Origin: Rhodoferax ferrireducens
GTDB taxonomy: Bacteria > Pseudomonadota > Gammaproteobacteria > Burkholderiales > Burkholderiaceae_C
Length of the DNA: 64,000 nt
Assembly: GCA_002083775.1 (NCBI GenBank)
Contig: MTEI01000001.1
Location: forward strand, 638,401-702,400
Direction: 5' to 3'
A program made the translations under genes and the position numbers. Positions 26,848 through 37,049 of the stretch are shown piece after piece (within the stretch, counting starts at the first letter, position 1; every line of letters begins with the position of its first letter). The notes under the pieces were generated by a model. That model searched no databases. It was given only the letters and a program-made list of their open reading frames with translations, and had not been told where the DNA came from.

Positions 26848-28876
26848 TAAATTCAAACCTGGATGTTTTGGGTTCGTGCTGGTTGTGCTGACGGCAGGGG
26901 CAGCGCTGGCACAGCCCGTGGTAGCACCCGATGCCGGGGCGCTGCAAGGCGGTTATGCGCAGGGCTTGGGCGTGGCCCTGCTGGCAGCGGCTGTGGTCAC
27001 ACTGGTGCTGGGGTCCTGGAACGTGATGCTCCGTCGCCAGGTCGTGGTGCAAACGCGGGCGTTGTCAGACTCGCTGGCAGCCCTGGAGCAGGCCCGCCTG
27101 GCCTCGGAGCGCGCGCTGGCCGAGCACCAGGCCATGCTCAACACCGACATGGTGGGGATTGCGCGCGTGGCAGACCGCAAGCTGTTATGGGCCAATCGCG
27201 CCTTTGAAGCCATGTTTGGCTATGGCCGGGGCGAACTGCTGGGGGTCCCCAGCAGCGTGCTGTACCCCAGCGAGGCGAGTTATCTGGCTTTGGGTCAGCA
27301 GGCTTACCCGCTGATGGCGGCAGGCAAGGTGTTTCGCGCCCGCACCGAGTTCAGGCGCCGTGACGGCGCCCCGGTGTGGGTGGAGCTGAGCGGCGCCACG
27401 CTCGAAGCCAGCGTGGGCGAGTCGATGTGGCTGTTTCTGGATGTCACCGAGCGCCAGCGGGCTGAAGCCGTGCGTGAAGAGACCTCGCAACGCCTGCAAA
27501 AGCTGGCCAACCGGGTGCCGGGCATGTTGTACCAGTTTTTGCTCCGGCCCGACGGCAGCGCCTGCCTGCCTTACGCCAGCGATGCCATCCGGGATGTGTT
27601 TCGCGTCAATCCGCAAGACGTGGTGACCGACGCCTCGCCCGTCATTGCCGTCAATCACCCCGACGATGTTGCAGAATTTGTAGCATCGATCCAGGACTCA
27701 GCGAGGCTTCTGACCCCCTGGCAGCATGAATACCGGGTGCGCTTTGGTGATGGCATGGTGCGCTGGCTGTATGGCAACTCGGTGCCCGAGCGTCTGGACG
27801 ACGGCTCGGTGTTGTGGCATGGCTTTATCACCGACATCACCGAGCGCAAGGCGACCGACGAGCGTCTGCGCCAGTTGTCGCGCTCGGTGGAGCAGGCGCC
27901 GGTGTCGATCGTCATCACCGATTTGCAGGGCAACATCCTGTATGCCAACCCGTCGTTTACCCGCAATACCGGCTACACGCTGGACGAGGCGATGGGACAG
28001 AACCCGCGCATCCTCAAGTCGGGGCTGACGCCACCTGAGACCTACATTGAGCTATGGGACACCGTCAGCAAAGGCGGCGTGTGGCAGGGCGAGCTGCATA
28101 ACCGCCGCAAAGATGGCTACCTGTTCATCGAGCACGCAGTGATCGCCCCGGTGCTCGATGCAGATGGCCGTATCAGCCATTACGTGGCGGTCAAGGAAGA
28201 CATCACCCAGCGCAAGCAGGCCGATCTGGTGCTGCAAACCTCTTTGCGGGAGAAAGTCGCCTTGCTCAATGAGGTGCATCACCGTGTCAAAAACAACCTG
28301 CAGGTGATCGCCAGCCTGCTGCGCCTGGAGGTGGGCCGCAGTGCCCAGCCTGACACGCGCACCGTGCTCAAAGACATGCAGGGCCGTATTTACGCCATGG
28401 CCTTGCTGCATGAGAGCCTGTACCGCTCGGGCACTTTTGCCTCGGTGGAACTGGGCGCCTACCTCAAGCAGCTGGCCACCCAGACCTTTCGCACCCAATC
28501 GGGGCTGGGGGGCGACGTGCGGCTGGTGCTGGAGATGGGGGCCATCAATGTCGGCATGGACCAGGCCGCCCCTTGCGGGCTTCTGGTCAACGAACTGCTG
28601 GCCAATTGTCTCAAGCACGGGTTCCCGGACCGGCGCTCGGGTCAGGTGGTGGTCAGCCTGCAGCCCACCGCCCGCGAAGGCTGGTGGCGCCTGTCGGTGC
28701 GCGACACCGGTGTGGGCCTGCCAAGTGACTTTGAAGCCCGGCGCAACCAGTCTCTGGGCCTGCAACTCGTGTCAGACCTGGCGCGCCAGCTTGGCGGCCA
28801 GCTCAATGTGGGCGAGGGCCCGGGTGCCGAATTCTCGGTGGTGTTCCATCTTCAGGTGTTTCACCTGCCGGATTAG
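26843..28876 (+). CDS. Membrane-anchored PAS sensor histidine kinase (HisKA_2 type)
   Basis: 677 residues from MSKFKPGCFGFVLVVL; the TTG-initiated longer frame is repeat-derived. An N-terminal hydrophobic segment (about 8-24, ending ALAQP, signal-like) and a second helix (about 40-60, GVALLAAAVVTLVLGSWNVML) suggest a very short periplasmic loop. Three PAS-type domains follow: about 90-205 (LNTDMVGIARVADRKLLWAN), about 215-340 (a PAS_3-like fold) and about 345-465 (SVEQAPVSIVITDLQGNILYANPSF, with YVAVKEDITQRKQ). The kinase core has the HisKA_2 box LLNEVHHRVKNNLQVIASLL and an HATPase with LLVNELLANCLKHGFPD, DTGVGLP and SLGLQLVSDLARQ. No dedicated partner is adjacent apart from the receiver protein at 28982. 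Confidence 0.9.
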   Translation: MSKFKPGCFGFVLVVLTAGAALAQPVVAPDAGALQGGYAQGLGVALLAAAVVTLVLGSWNVMLRRQVVVQTRALSDSLAALEQARLASERALAEHQAMLNTDMVGIARVADRKLLWANRAFEAMFGYGRGELLGVPSSVLYPSEASYLALGQQAYPLMAAGKVFRARTEFRRRDGAPVWVELSGATLEASVGESMWLFLDVTERQRAEAVREETSQRLQKLANRVPGMLYQFLLRPDGSACLPYASDAIRDVFRVNPQDVVTDASPVIAVNHPDDVAEFVASIQDSARLLTPWQHEYRVRFGDGMVRWLYGNSVPERLDDGSVLWHGFITDITERKATDERLRQLSRSVEQAPVSIVITDLQGNILYANPSFTRNTGYTLDEAMGQNPRILKSGLTPPETYIELWDTVSKGGVWQGELHNRRKDGYLFIEHAVIAPVLDADGRISHYVAVKEDITQRKQADLVLQTSLREKVALLNEVHHRVKNNLQVIASLLRLEVGRSAQPDTRTVLKDMQGRIYAMALLHESLYRSGTFASVELGAYLKQLATQTFRTQSGLGGDVRLVLEMGAINVGMDQAAPCGLLVNELLANCLKHGFPDRRSGQVVVSLQPTAREGWWRLSVRDTGVGLPSDFEARRNQSLGLQLVSDLARQLGGQLNVGEGPGAEFSVVFHLQVFHLPD

Positions 28877-28981
28877 GGTGTTGGCCTGATACCGCTTGGG
28901 GCTGGCGGTACTTAAAGTACAGCCCATGTCCCGTCAATTGTTTTCGTGTTCAACCATCACCGTTTTGCCTTGGAGCCTGTC

Positions 28982-29368
28982 ATGACCCTGCAGATCATGC
29001 TGGTTGACGACAATCTGACGTTCATGGCGTCAGTCAAGAAAACCCTCAAATTGGTGCCCAACACCCAGGTGGTGGCCGAAGCCCACAACGGCCAGGAGGC
29101 CCTGGAGCTGGCGCAGCGCCTGCAGCCCGACCTGATGCTGCTCGACATCGTGATGCCCGGCTTGACCGGGCTGGACGTGGCCCGCGCCATGCAAGGCTGG
29201 GCGCATTCGCCACGGGTGTTGTTTTTGTCGATGCACGACAACGAGTCTTACCGCATCGCTGCCCAGGCCCTGGGTGCGCTGGGTCTGGTCGGCAAGGCCA
29301 ATTTTGTGGCTGAACTGCTGCCCATCATCGCCGGTCTGGCGGCACCGTCGGCTGAGGTGTCGTCGTGA
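28982..29368 (+). CDS. Single-domain response regulator
   Basis: 128 residues from [20 protein letters not shown], with GGAG 9 bp ahead of the ATG; a GTG 36 bp upstream is possible. It is a receiver only: acidic DD pair, [17 protein letters not shown] with the phospho-acceptor Asp, [11 protein letters not shown], and GLVGKANF providing the conserved Lys. It lacks an output domain. It is the first gene of the chemotaxis cluster, and its stop overlaps the start of the next gene (GTGATG). It may be phosphorylated by the HisKA_2 kinase upstream or by CheA. Confidence 0.85.
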   Translation: MTLQIMLVDDNLTFMASVKKTLKLVPNTQVVAEAHNGQEALELAQRLQPDLMLLDIVMPGLTGLDVARAMQGWAHSPRVLFLSMHDNESYRIAAQALGALGLVGKANFVAELLPIIAGLAAPSAEVSS

Positions 29369-30516
29369 TGCTGCACCTGCCTGTGGGTATGCACCGGTTT
29401 TACCCGGCAGCGCTGGGTCTGGCTGCGGCGCTCTCGCTGCTGTGGGCGGGCCAGGCCAGCCTGTTGGCTTTTGGGTTGGCACTGCCGCTGCTGGCCGGGG
29501 GGCTGTTCATCACCTGGCTGCTGGCCAGAAAAGACGCCGCCCTGCAGCAGGCCGTGGCTGACTACCTGGAAGGCCAATTGGCTTACAGCACCGAGGTGGT
29601 GCCGGTCTGGAACGGTCACATCGAGTCCTCTCGCGAACAGATGGAAGTAGCCGTCAATGCGCTAACCGAGCGTTTTGGCGGCATTGTCGACAAGCTCGAC
29701 GTGGCCCTGCGCCTCGCCACGCAGGAAACCGACGGCATGGACAGCAGCAGCAGCGGCCTGATGGCCGTGTTTGCCAAGAGCGAGCAGGATCTGGGTGAAC
29801 TGCTGTCAGTGCAAAAGGCCTCCATGAGCAACATGGAAAAAATGCTGGTGCAGGTGCAGGGTCTGGACCGCTTTGTGGTTGAGCTGCAAGACATGGCCTC
29901 TGACGTGGCCCGCATTGCCCAGCAAACCAATTTGCTGGCCCTGAACGCCGCCATTGAAGCCGCCCGCGCTGGTGAGCTGGGCCGGGGCTTTGCAGTGGTC
30001 GCCAAGGAGTTCCGCATGTTGTCCAACCAGTCGGGCGACACCGGGCGCAAGATTGCCGAGAAGGTCAAGGTCATCAGCGCGGCGATTGTGGCCACCTGCA
30101 CCGTGGTGCGCGAGTCGGTGGTGGCAGAAGACAGCTCGCTGGAGTCTGCCCACGCCACCATCAACCGGGTGGTGGCCGATTTCAGGGGTATCACCGAAGC
30201 GTTCCAGCGCTCGCGCGATGTGCTGCATGGCGAGAGCCTGAGCATCCAGTCCGAGGTGAACCAGGCGCTGGTGCAAATGCAGTTCCAGGACCGCGTCAGC
30301 CAGATCATGACGCAAGTCATCAAAAACATCGAACGCTTGCCCGCTATCTTGCAAGAGACGCAGCACGTTTACGCCGACACCGGCGTGCTCCAGGCCCATG
30401 ACCCGCAGGAGATGCTCACCGAGATGAAAAAAACCTATGTGATGGCGGACCAGCACGTCATCCACGAAGGTGGCAAGGTGACCCAGAGCAACAGCACCGA
30501 CATCAGTTTTTTCTAG
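29368..30516 (+). CDS. Methyl-accepting chemotaxis-type protein with short N-terminal membrane anchor
   Basis: 382 residues from the ATG at 29368 (TGATG overlap with the upstream gene); a GTG three bases earlier is also possible. Two adjacent hydrophobic segments (about 12-30 and 32-50: [39 protein letters not shown]) form a hairpin with no periplasmic sensor. No HAMP is seen. The signalling hairpin is present: [40 protein letters not shown]. The C-terminus includes [22 protein letters not shown], a feature shared with small MCP-like proteins encoded in che operons of Proteobacteria. It probably senses a cytoplasmic or membrane energy signal, or works with a partner; this is an inference. Confidence 0.85.
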   Translation: MLHLPVGMHRFYPAALGLAAALSLLWAGQASLLAFGLALPLLAGGLFITWLLARKDAALQQAVADYLEGQLAYSTEVVPVWNGHIESSREQMEVAVNALTERFGGIVDKLDVALRLATQETDGMDSSSSGLMAVFAKSEQDLGELLSVQKASMSNMEKMLVQVQGLDRFVVELQDMASDVARIAQQTNLLALNAAIEAARAGELGRGFAVVAKEFRMLSNQSGDTGRKIAEKVKVISAAIVATCTVVRESVVAEDSSLESAHATINRVVADFRGITEAFQRSRDVLHGESLSIQSEVNQALVQMQFQDRVSQIMTQVIKNIERLPAILQETQHVYADTGVLQAHDPQEMLTEMKKTYVMADQHVIHEGGKVTQSNSTDISFF

Positions 30517-30526
30517 AGGACTAGCC

Positions 30527-30895
30527 ATGGCCAAGACCATCATGATTGTTGACGACTCCGCCTCCATGCGGCGGGTCGTAGGCATTGCGCTCAAGGGCGC
30601 AGGCTACGACGTGCTAGAAGGCGTGGACGGCCGCGACGCCCTGAGCAAACTCACCGGCCAGAAGGTGCATCTGATCATCAGCGACGTGAACATGCCGGTG
30701 ATGGATGGCATCACCTTCCTGAAATCGGTCAAGCAGATGCCGGCCTACAAGTTCACCCCGGTGATCATGCTGACCACCGAGTCGGACGAGTCCAAAAAGC
30801 GCGAAGGCCAGTCTGCCGGGGCGCGGGCCTGGGTGGTCAAACCGTTTCAGCCAGAACGGCTGGTGGACGCAGTGCAAAGGCTGTGCCTGCCATGA
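30527..30895 (+). CDS. cheY: Chemotaxis response regulator CheY
   Basis: 122 residues: [41 protein letters not shown] with the phospho-acceptor Asp, VIMLTTESDESKK with the conserved Thr, and AWVVKPFQPERLV with the conserved Lys. This is the CheY type that controls the flagellar switch or acts as a phosphate sink. AGAGGA lies just upstream of the ATG. The stop overlaps the STAS gene start by ATGA. Confidence 0.93.
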   Translation: MAKTIMIVDDSASMRRVVGIALKGAGYDVLEGVDGRDALSKLTGQKVHLIISDVNMPVMDGITFLKSVKQMPAYKFTPVIMLTTESDESKKREGQSAGARAWVVKPFQPERLVDAVQRLCLP

Positions 30896-31203
30896 GCGCC
30901 GCCAACGTTTTGAAGATCGATGGCGAGCTGACCATCTTTCGCGCCATGGAACTCAAGCCCGCCCTGCTTGCCACGCCGCCGGTGACCGAGATTGATCTCT
31001 CGGGTGTGACCGATCTGGACACCGCCGGTGTGCAACTGCTGATGCTGGCCAAGAAAACCGCGCTGGCGCAAGGCCGCGATGTGCGGCTGGTAGGGCACAG
31101 CCAGGCGGTGATGGATGTGTTCGAGTTACTCAACGTCGCGGCCTATTTTGGTGACCATCTGGTGATGGATTCGCGTACCCCCGCCGCTGGCGCAAGGAGC
31201 TGA
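30892..31203 (+). CDS. STAS-domain protein in the che operon
   Basis: 103 residues from MSAANVLKIDGELTIFRAME; three codons of the open frame upstream belong to cheY. A single STAS fold covers the whole length: GELTIFRAMELKPALL, VTEIDLSGVTDLDTAGVQLLMLAKKTAL, VRLVGHSQAVMDVFELLNV. In anti-sigma antagonists a Ser or Thr in the DSSG/DTAG loop is phosphorylated; here the loop reads DTAG. STAS proteins between cheY and cheA occur in several proteobacterial che operons, but their role is unclear. It ends 1 bp before cheA and is certainly co-transcribed with it. Confidence 0.85.
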   Translation: MSAANVLKIDGELTIFRAMELKPALLATPPVTEIDLSGVTDLDTAGVQLLMLAKKTALAQGRDVRLVGHSQAVMDVFELLNVAAYFGDHLVMDSRTPAAGARS

Positions 31204-31204
31204 C

Positions 31205-33394
31205 ATGAGCATGGAAATGGATGACGCCCTGCAGATGTTCCTGGTTGAGAGCCGTGAGTTGCTCGACGACATGGAAACCGCGCTGCTGGCCATTGAAGGC
31301 GCAGACGACCAAACCGAGATGGTCAACGCCATCTTTCGCGCTGCCCACACCATCAAGGGCTCCAGCGGCCTGTTCAGCCTGGACCACGTGGTGGCCTTCA
31401 CCCATGTGGTGGAAAGCGTGCTGGACAAGGTACGCGCCGGCAAGATCGTGCTGGCCGACAAGCTGGTGGGGCTGCTGCTGGGCTGCTGCGACCACATTGG
31501 CTCGCTGATTGACGGTGTGGCCGCTGGTCAACTGGCTGGCACGCCCGAGCTGCTGGCCGCGGGCGAGCCCCTGCTGGGGCAGCTGCGCGCGCACCTGGAT
31601 GCCAGCAAAGCCGCAGCGCAGGCCCATGCCACACCCGACGCCAGCCGCCAGGTGCCCACCGCCGACACCGAGCAGGTGCAGCGCATCAGTGGTGACCTGG
31701 CCAACGCCGACCACTGGCATATCTCGCTGCGCTTTGGGCCCGACGTGCTGCGCAATGGCATGGACCCGTTGTCTTTCATCCGCTACCTGGGCACCATGGG
31801 CACCGTGCTGGCCATTGAAACCCTGACAGAAGCCCTGCCGGATGCCGAGCACATGGACCCCGAACTGTGCTACCTGGGCTATGAGCTGGCATTCCAGTCT
31901 GCGGTGGACAAAGCCGCCATTGAGCAGGTGTTTGAGTTTGTGCGCGACGACTGTCGCCTGGTCATCCTGCCGCCACACAGCTTGATTTCTGAATACGTGA
32001 GCCTGCTCAACCTGCAGCAGGGCGATGCCGCCCGCCTGGGCGACATGCTGGTGCGCTGCGGCACGCTCACCCCGCAAGAGCTGGACATGGCGCTCAACAC
32101 CCAGGTGGATGCGCCCAATAAGCCCATTGGCACGATTCTGGTGGAGCAGGGCTCGGTGCAGCCCGAGGTGGTGGAGGCCGCGCTGACCAAACAGAAGCAG
32201 GCCAAGGATGCCGGCGCTTCCGAGAGCAAATCCATCCGCGTCGATGCCGACAAGCTCGACCAGCTCATCAACCTGGTGGGTGAGCTGATCATTGCTGGCG
32301 CCAGCGTCAACATGATCGCCCACCGCTCCCGCGTGATCGAGCTGACCGAGGCCACCTCCAAGCTCGCCACACTGGTGGAAGAGGTGCGCGACAGTGCGCT
32401 GCAGCTGCGTATGGTGCGCATTGGTGCCACTTTCAACCGTTTCCAGCGTGTGGTGCATGACGTCTCGCGCGACCTGGGCAAAGACATTGCCCTGCTGATT
32501 GACGGCGAAGAAACCGAACTTGACAAAACCGTGGTCGAAAAAATTGGCGACCCGCTGATGCACCTGGTGCGCAACAGCATGGACCACGGTATTGAGGCCG
32601 CCGAGGTGCGCCAACAGCGTGGCAAGCCGGTACAAGGCACGCTCAAACTCAATGCCTACCATGACTCAGGCGCCATTGTCATCAGCGTCGAAGACGACGG
32701 CGGTGGCTTGAAGCGCGACAAAATTTTGGCCAAAGCCATTGAACGTGGCCTGGTCGATGCCAACCACCACCTGTCCGACGCCGAGGTCTATGCGCTGATC
32801 TTCGAGCCGGGTTTCTCCACCGCCGAAAAGGTTACCAACCTGTCGGGCCGCGGTGTCGGACTGGATGTGGTCAAACGCAATATCACCGCGCTGCGCGGCA
32901 CGGTGGGCATCAACAGCGAAGAGGGCGTGGGCACCATCGTCACCGTGCGCCTGCCGCTCACCCTGGCCATCATCGACGGCTTTTTGGTGGGCGTGGGCAA
33001 GTCGGTGTACGCGATTCCGCTGGACATGATCGAGGAATGCGTGGCCTACAGCGCCGAGCCCGACCATGACTACACCAACCTGCGCGGCGAGGTGCTGCCG
33101 TTCATCCGGGTGCGCGAGCTGTTCTCTATTCCCGGCACGGCGGCCAAGGGCGAAAACATTGTGGTGCTCAAACACGCCGGGCAAAAAGCCGGGCTGGTGG
33201 TGGACACCCTGTTGGGCGAGTTTCAGACGGTGATCAAGCCGCTGGGGCAGATGTTTGCGCAAAGCAAATGCATCAGCGGCTCCACCATTCTGGGCAGTGG
33301 GGATGTGGCTTTGATTCTGGACGTGCCGTCTTTGGTGCGCCAAGCCATGAGCAAGAGTGGCCAGGCACCGCCAGAACATGCGGTGATGGGTTGA
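31205..33394 (+). CDS. cheA: Chemotaxis histidine kinase CheA with an MshEN-like insert
   Basis: 729 residues. Order: P1/HPt domain (1 to about 110; H48 in FRAAHTIKGSSGL), a Pro/Ala linker, a P2-like domain (about 172-258: WHISLRFGPDVLRNGMDP…FEFVRDDC), then residues 277-330, which are a tandem of RLGDMLVRCG…L…L..Q and PIGTILVEQG…Q. This closely fits the MshEN c-di-GMP-binding pattern and is separated by 6 residues. P3 dimerisation follows (about 345: SIRVDADKLDQLINLVGELI), then P4 HATPase (HLVRNSMDHGIEA about 453-465; GRGVGLDVVK) and P5 CheW-like (to the end). It autophosphorylates and passes phosphate to CheY and CheB. Start ATG 31205. Confidence 0.95.
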   Translation: MSMEMDDALQMFLVESRELLDDMETALLAIEGADDQTEMVNAIFRAAHTIKGSSGLFSLDHVVAFTHVVESVLDKVRAGKIVLADKLVGLLLGCCDHIGSLIDGVAAGQLAGTPELLAAGEPLLGQLRAHLDASKAAAQAHATPDASRQVPTADTEQVQRISGDLANADHWHISLRFGPDVLRNGMDPLSFIRYLGTMGTVLAIETLTEALPDAEHMDPELCYLGYELAFQSAVDKAAIEQVFEFVRDDCRLVILPPHSLISEYVSLLNLQQGDAARLGDMLVRCGTLTPQELDMALNTQVDAPNKPIGTILVEQGSVQPEVVEAALTKQKQAKDAGASESKSIRVDADKLDQLINLVGELIIAGASVNMIAHRSRVIELTEATSKLATLVEEVRDSALQLRMVRIGATFNRFQRVVHDVSRDLGKDIALLIDGEETELDKTVVEKIGDPLMHLVRNSMDHGIEAAEVRQQRGKPVQGTLKLNAYHDSGAIVISVEDDGGGLKRDKILAKAIERGLVDANHHLSDAEVYALIFEPGFSTAEKVTNLSGRGVGLDVVKRNITALRGTVGINSEEGVGTIVTVRLPLTLAIIDGFLVGVGKSVYAIPLDMIEECVAYSAEPDHDYTNLRGEVLPFIRVRELFSIPGTAAKGENIVVLKHAGQKAGLVVDTLLGEFQTVIKPLGQMFAQSKCISGSTILGSGDVALILDVPSLVRQAMSKSGQAPPEHAVMG

Positions 33395-33442
33395 TTTCAG
33401 TCAGCGGTTTTATTTATTTGGTCTTTTTTCAAGGGGTTTGAC

Positions 33443-36298
33443 ATGTTTTCGAATATGAAAATTGGCGTCCGGCTGGCCATCGGCTTTGCGGTGACCTTGC
33501 TGCTGTTGATAACGATTGCGGTGATCAGCTACACCCGACTCGGGTCGCTGAACACCGAAATCGAGAACATCGTCAATGACAAATATCCGAAGGCGATACA
33601 GGCGATTGACATTGTTCGCGCCATGAACCAGGTGGCGCTGATCAACCGCAATCTGTTGCTGGTGAATGACCCGGCAGAGACCCAGAAGCAGATCGCGCGG
33701 CAGGGGGAGCAACGCAAGATCATCACCGACAACCTGGACAAGCTGGAAGCCAGCGTTACATCGGAGGACGGCAAAAAACTGCTTTCAGCCATGAAAGCGA
33801 GCCGTACCGGGTTTGTCAATGTGCTTGACAAGTTCCTGGGCCTGGTCCAGCGCGGCGAGCGGGATGCGGCTATCGCTCTGCTCTACGGTGACATGCGCCC
33901 GGCCACTGATACCTATGTGGGCGACATTCGCAAGATGATTGACTTCCAGGACGAGTTGATGGTCAAGGGCGGCAAAGACGCCGATGCGCTGGCAGATTCA
34001 TCTGAAAACCTGCTGATGATCCTGGCCATTGTGGCGGCGATTCTGGCGGTGCTGATCGGCTGGATCATCACCCGCTCCATCACCGGCCCGACCAACAAGA
34101 TGGTGGCGGCGGCTGACAAAATGGCCGCAGGCGACTTCAACGTCAAGCTCGACATCAATAGCAAGGACGAAATCGGCCAGTTGGCCCAATCCATGGCCAG
34201 CATGCAGACGGCGGTGCAAGCCATGATGACCGACACCAATGTGCTGATCAAATCCGCTGTGGACGGCCAGCTTGAAACCCGTGCCGACGCTTCCAAACAC
34301 CAGGGCGACTTCCGCAAGATTGTGGAAGGCGTCAACACCACCCTGGACGCCGTGATTGGCCCGCTGAACGTCACCGCCAAGTACGTGGATGACATTTCCA
34401 AGGGCGTGATCCCGCCGGTCATCACCACCGACTACAAGGGTCAGTACAACGTCATCAAGGGCAACCTGAACAACATGGTCAAGATGATGAGCGACCTGCT
34501 GGCGCAGACCGACATCATCATCCAGGGCGCGGCCAACGGCGAGCTGGACAAACGCGCCAATGCCGACATGTTTGTGGGTGGCTGGAACAAGCTGGTGGTG
34601 GGCGTCAATGAGACCGTGACCAACATCGTCAACCCGCTGAACGTCACCGCCGACTATGTGGACAAGATCGCCAAGGGTGTGATCCCGCCGGTCATCACCA
34701 CCGACTACAAGGGTCAATACAACGTCATCAAGGGCAATCTGAACGCGGTGGTCAAGATGATGGGCGACCTGCTGGCGCAGACCGACATCATCATCCAGGG
34801 TGCGGCCAACGGCGAGCTGAAAAAACGTGCCAACGCCGACATGTTTGTCGGCGGCTGGAACAAGCTGGTGGTGGGCGTCAATGAGACCGTGACCAACATC
34901 GTCAACCCGCTGAATGTGACCGCCGACTATGTGCAGCGCATCTCCATCGGCGACATGCCGCCGAAAATCACCGCCGCCTACAGTGGCGACTACAACATCA
35001 TCAAAAACAACCTGAATGCACTGATCGAAGCTACCAACGCGCAGGCCGCAGCCGCACAAGCCATCTCCAAGGGCGATCTGACCACCGTGGTGAATGTGCG
35101 CAGCGAGGGCGACATGCTGGCCAAGGCGCTGATCGATGTGACCAAGGCGGTGAATGCGCTGGTGGCTGATGGCATGTTGCTGGCCAAAGCCACGGTCGAT
35201 GGCGACCTGGCCGTGCGTGCCGATGCCAGTAAACACCAGGGCGACTTCCGCAAGGTGATTGAAGGCCTGAACCAGGTGATGGTGGCGGTGAACACCCCGG
35301 TGGAAGAACTGCGCAGCGTGCTCGGTGCGCTCGAAGGTGGCGACCTGACCCAGTCGATGAAGAAAAACTACGCCGGTACCTGGGACGAGCTGAAATCGGC
35401 CATGAGCAACATGCAGAAGAAGCTGGTGGAAGTGGTGACCGACGTCAACAGCGGCGCGCAGGCCCTGGCCAGCGCTTCGGAAGAGGTGAGCGCGACCGCC
35501 CAGAGTTTGAGCCAAGCCGCCAGCGAACAGGCCGCCGGTGTGGAAGAAACCAGCGCCAGCATCGAGCAGATGACCAGCAGCATTGCGCAAAACACCGAAA
35601 ACGCCAAGATCACCGACGGCATGGCCAGCAAAGCCGCCAAAGACGCGGCCGACGGTGGTGAAGCCGTGGAAGCCACGGTGGTGGCCATGAAGCAGATCGC
35701 CCAGAAGATTGGCATCATTGACGACATTGCTGCGCAGACCAACCTGCTGGCCCTGAACGCCGCGATTGAAGCCGCCCGTGCGGGTGAACATGGCAAGGGT
35801 TTTGCTGTGGTGGCCGCTGAAGTGCGCAAACTGGCCGAACGCAGCCAGGTGGCCGCGCAAGAGATTGGTGAAGTGGCCAGCTCCAGCGTGGCGCTGGCTG
35901 AAAAAGCCGGCAAGCTGCTCAACGAGATCGTGCCCAACATTCGCAAAACCAGCGACCTGGTGCAAGAGATCACGGCAGCCAGCACCGAGCAGAGCAGTGG
36001 CGTGGGCCAGATCAACTCGGCAGTCAGCCAGCTCAACACCACCACGCAGCAAAACGCCAGCAGTTCTGAAGAACTGGCCGCCACCAGCGAGGAGATGAGC
36101 AGCCAGGCTGAGCAATTGCAGCAGACCATGAGCTTCTTCAAGCTTGACAGCGCCAACCAGGGCCGCAGCCTGCAGCATCAGGTGCGCAAGAGCAGCGCCA
36201 GTACCAAGGCGGCGCCCAAGGCGGCAGCCCGCCCGGCACAAAGCCATGCCATGGCCTCCCGCGACGACCTGGATGAATCCCAGTTCACCAAGTTCTAA
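33443..36298 (+). CDS. Methyl-accepting chemotaxis protein with tandem HAMP-like modules
   Basis: 951 residues, AAGGGG ahead of the ATG. A transmembrane helix at about 10-30, a four-helix-bundle periplasmic sensor (about 35-190), and a second helix ([21 protein letters not shown], about 190-212) are followed by a HAMP. After it comes a long ladder of HAMP-like repeats (about 215-650), including two almost identical 91-residue units (residues 311-401 and 402-492: [14 protein letters not shown]…, [20 protein letters not shown]). The signalling domain has [31 protein letters not shown]. The C-terminus [11 protein letters not shown] resembles a CheR/CheB tether only loosely. It is the main membrane receptor of this che operon. 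Confidence 0.94.
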   Translation: MFSNMKIGVRLAIGFAVTLLLLITIAVISYTRLGSLNTEIENIVNDKYPKAIQAIDIVRAMNQVALINRNLLLVNDPAETQKQIARQGEQRKIITDNLDKLEASVTSEDGKKLLSAMKASRTGFVNVLDKFLGLVQRGERDAAIALLYGDMRPATDTYVGDIRKMIDFQDELMVKGGKDADALADSSENLLMILAIVAAILAVLIGWIITRSITGPTNKMVAAADKMAAGDFNVKLDINSKDEIGQLAQSMASMQTAVQAMMTDTNVLIKSAVDGQLETRADASKHQGDFRKIVEGVNTTLDAVIGPLNVTAKYVDDISKGVIPPVITTDYKGQYNVIKGNLNNMVKMMSDLLAQTDIIIQGAANGELDKRANADMFVGGWNKLVVGVNETVTNIVNPLNVTADYVDKIAKGVIPPVITTDYKGQYNVIKGNLNAVVKMMGDLLAQTDIIIQGAANGELKKRANADMFVGGWNKLVVGVNETVTNIVNPLNVTADYVQRISIGDMPPKITAAYSGDYNIIKNNLNALIEATNAQAAAAQAISKGDLTTVVNVRSEGDMLAKALIDVTKAVNALVADGMLLAKATVDGDLAVRADASKHQGDFRKVIEGLNQVMVAVNTPVEELRSVLGALEGGDLTQSMKKNYAGTWDELKSAMSNMQKKLVEVVTDVNSGAQALASASEEVSATAQSLSQAASEQAAGVEETSASIEQMTSSIAQNTENAKITDGMASKAAKDAADGGEAVEATVVAMKQIAQKIGIIDDIAAQTNLLALNAAIEAARAGEHGKGFAVVAAEVRKLAERSQVAAQEIGEVASSSVALAEKAGKLLNEIVPNIRKTSDLVQEITAASTEQSSGVGQINSAVSQLNTTTQQNASSSEELAATSEEMSSQAEQLQQTMSFFKLDSANQGRSLQHQVRKSSASTKAAPKAAARPAQSHAMASRDDLDESQFTKF
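34373..34918 (+). repeat. Two 273-bp tandem repeat units (HAMP-like modules) within the MCP
   Basis: Units 34373-34645 and 34646-34918 encode 91-residue copies that differ at only a few positions (e.g. NNMVKMMSD versus NAVVKMMGD). A third, divergent unit follows from 34919. It is an intragenic duplication that extends the receptor's HAMP-like stalk. Confidence 0.9.
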
Positions 36299-36310
36299 CA
36301 GGAGCCGACC

Positions 36311-36862
36311 ATGAACGCACTGGTCAAAACTGACAGGAAAGGCTTGGGCAACCAAGTTGCGGTACAGGCGGCGGTGGAGGAAAAGCAGTACCTCACCTTC
36401 ATGCTGGGCGGCGAGATGTTCTCGATCAGTATCCTGAGCATCAAAGAGATCATCTGGTACGCCAACCTGACCGAGGTGCCGATGATGCCCGCGTGTATTC
36501 GCGGCGTGATCAACCTGCGCGGGGCGGTGGTGCCGGTGATGGACTTGTCCAACCGCTTTGGCAAGCCCAGCACCCCGGTGGTCAAAAGCACCTGCATCGT
36601 CATCATCGAGGTGCCCACGGCGGTAGAGGGCGAGCACCAGAACATGGGGGTGGTGGTGGATTCGGTGCAGGCGGTGCTGGAAATACCCACCTCCGAGATT
36701 GAACCCTCGCCAAGCTTTGGTGCCAAGATCCGGCCCGATTTCATCGAGGGCATTGCCAAGGTCAACGGCAAGTTTGTCATCCTGCTCAACGTCAACCGAG
36801 TGCTCTCCACCGAAGAAATCAGCCAGATGGGGCAGGTGGCAGGAGGTGTTGAAGCGGCGTGA
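36311..36862 (+). CDS. cheW: Chemotaxis adaptor CheW
   Basis: 183 residues. After an N-terminal extension of about 25 residues comes a CheW SH3-like domain: YLTFMLGGEMFSISILSIKEI, VPMMPACIRGVINLRGAVVPVMDLSNRFG, GVVVDSVQAVLEIPTSEIEPSP and FIEGIAKVNGKFVILLNVNRVLS. It couples receptors to CheA in the core signalling array. AGGAG lies just ahead of the ATG, 12 bp after the MCP stop. The next gene in the operon, cheR, is separated by 259 bp of repeats. Confidence 0.95.
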   Translation: MNALVKTDRKGLGNQVAVQAAVEEKQYLTFMLGGEMFSISILSIKEIIWYANLTEVPMMPACIRGVINLRGAVVPVMDLSNRFGKPSTPVVKSTCIVIIEVPTAVEGEHQNMGVVVDSVQAVLEIPTSEIEPSPSFGAKIRPDFIEGIAKVNGKFVILLNVNRVLSTEEISQMGQVAGGVEAA

Positions 36863-36883
36863 AGTGAGGCCTGTCAGGTAGTC

Positions 36884-37020
36884 ATGGCGGACACCGGATC
36901 GTGGTCCGGGGCAGGCCCGATCCGCAATGGATGCCCCTGGCTGTCATTGCGGACTTGATCCGCAATCTATGACTTCTTGAATGCATGGATCCCGGATCAA
37001 GTCCGGGATGACAGGCAAAT
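36884..37020. repeat. REP-like palindrome cluster between cheW and cheR
   Basis: Three related modules: GTCATGGCGGACACCGGATC…GATCCGCAATGGAT, TGTCATTGCGGACTTGATCCGCAAT, and ATGGATCCCGGATCAAGTCC followed by GGGATGACAGG. It is the same family as at 4398 and 24466. Confidence 0.75.
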
Positions 37021-37049
37021 GGTGACAGGCAAAAGATCGGATCAACTAA

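Noticed and set aside
33998..36637. An 879-residue open frame on the minus strand opposite the MCP gene
   Set aside because: Shadow of a GC-rich, codon-biased gene: His/Gly-rich composition with no domain, and the plus-strand gene has unmistakable MCP domains. Similar long antisense frames (e.g. 16581-18704, 24678-26441) were dropped for the same reason.
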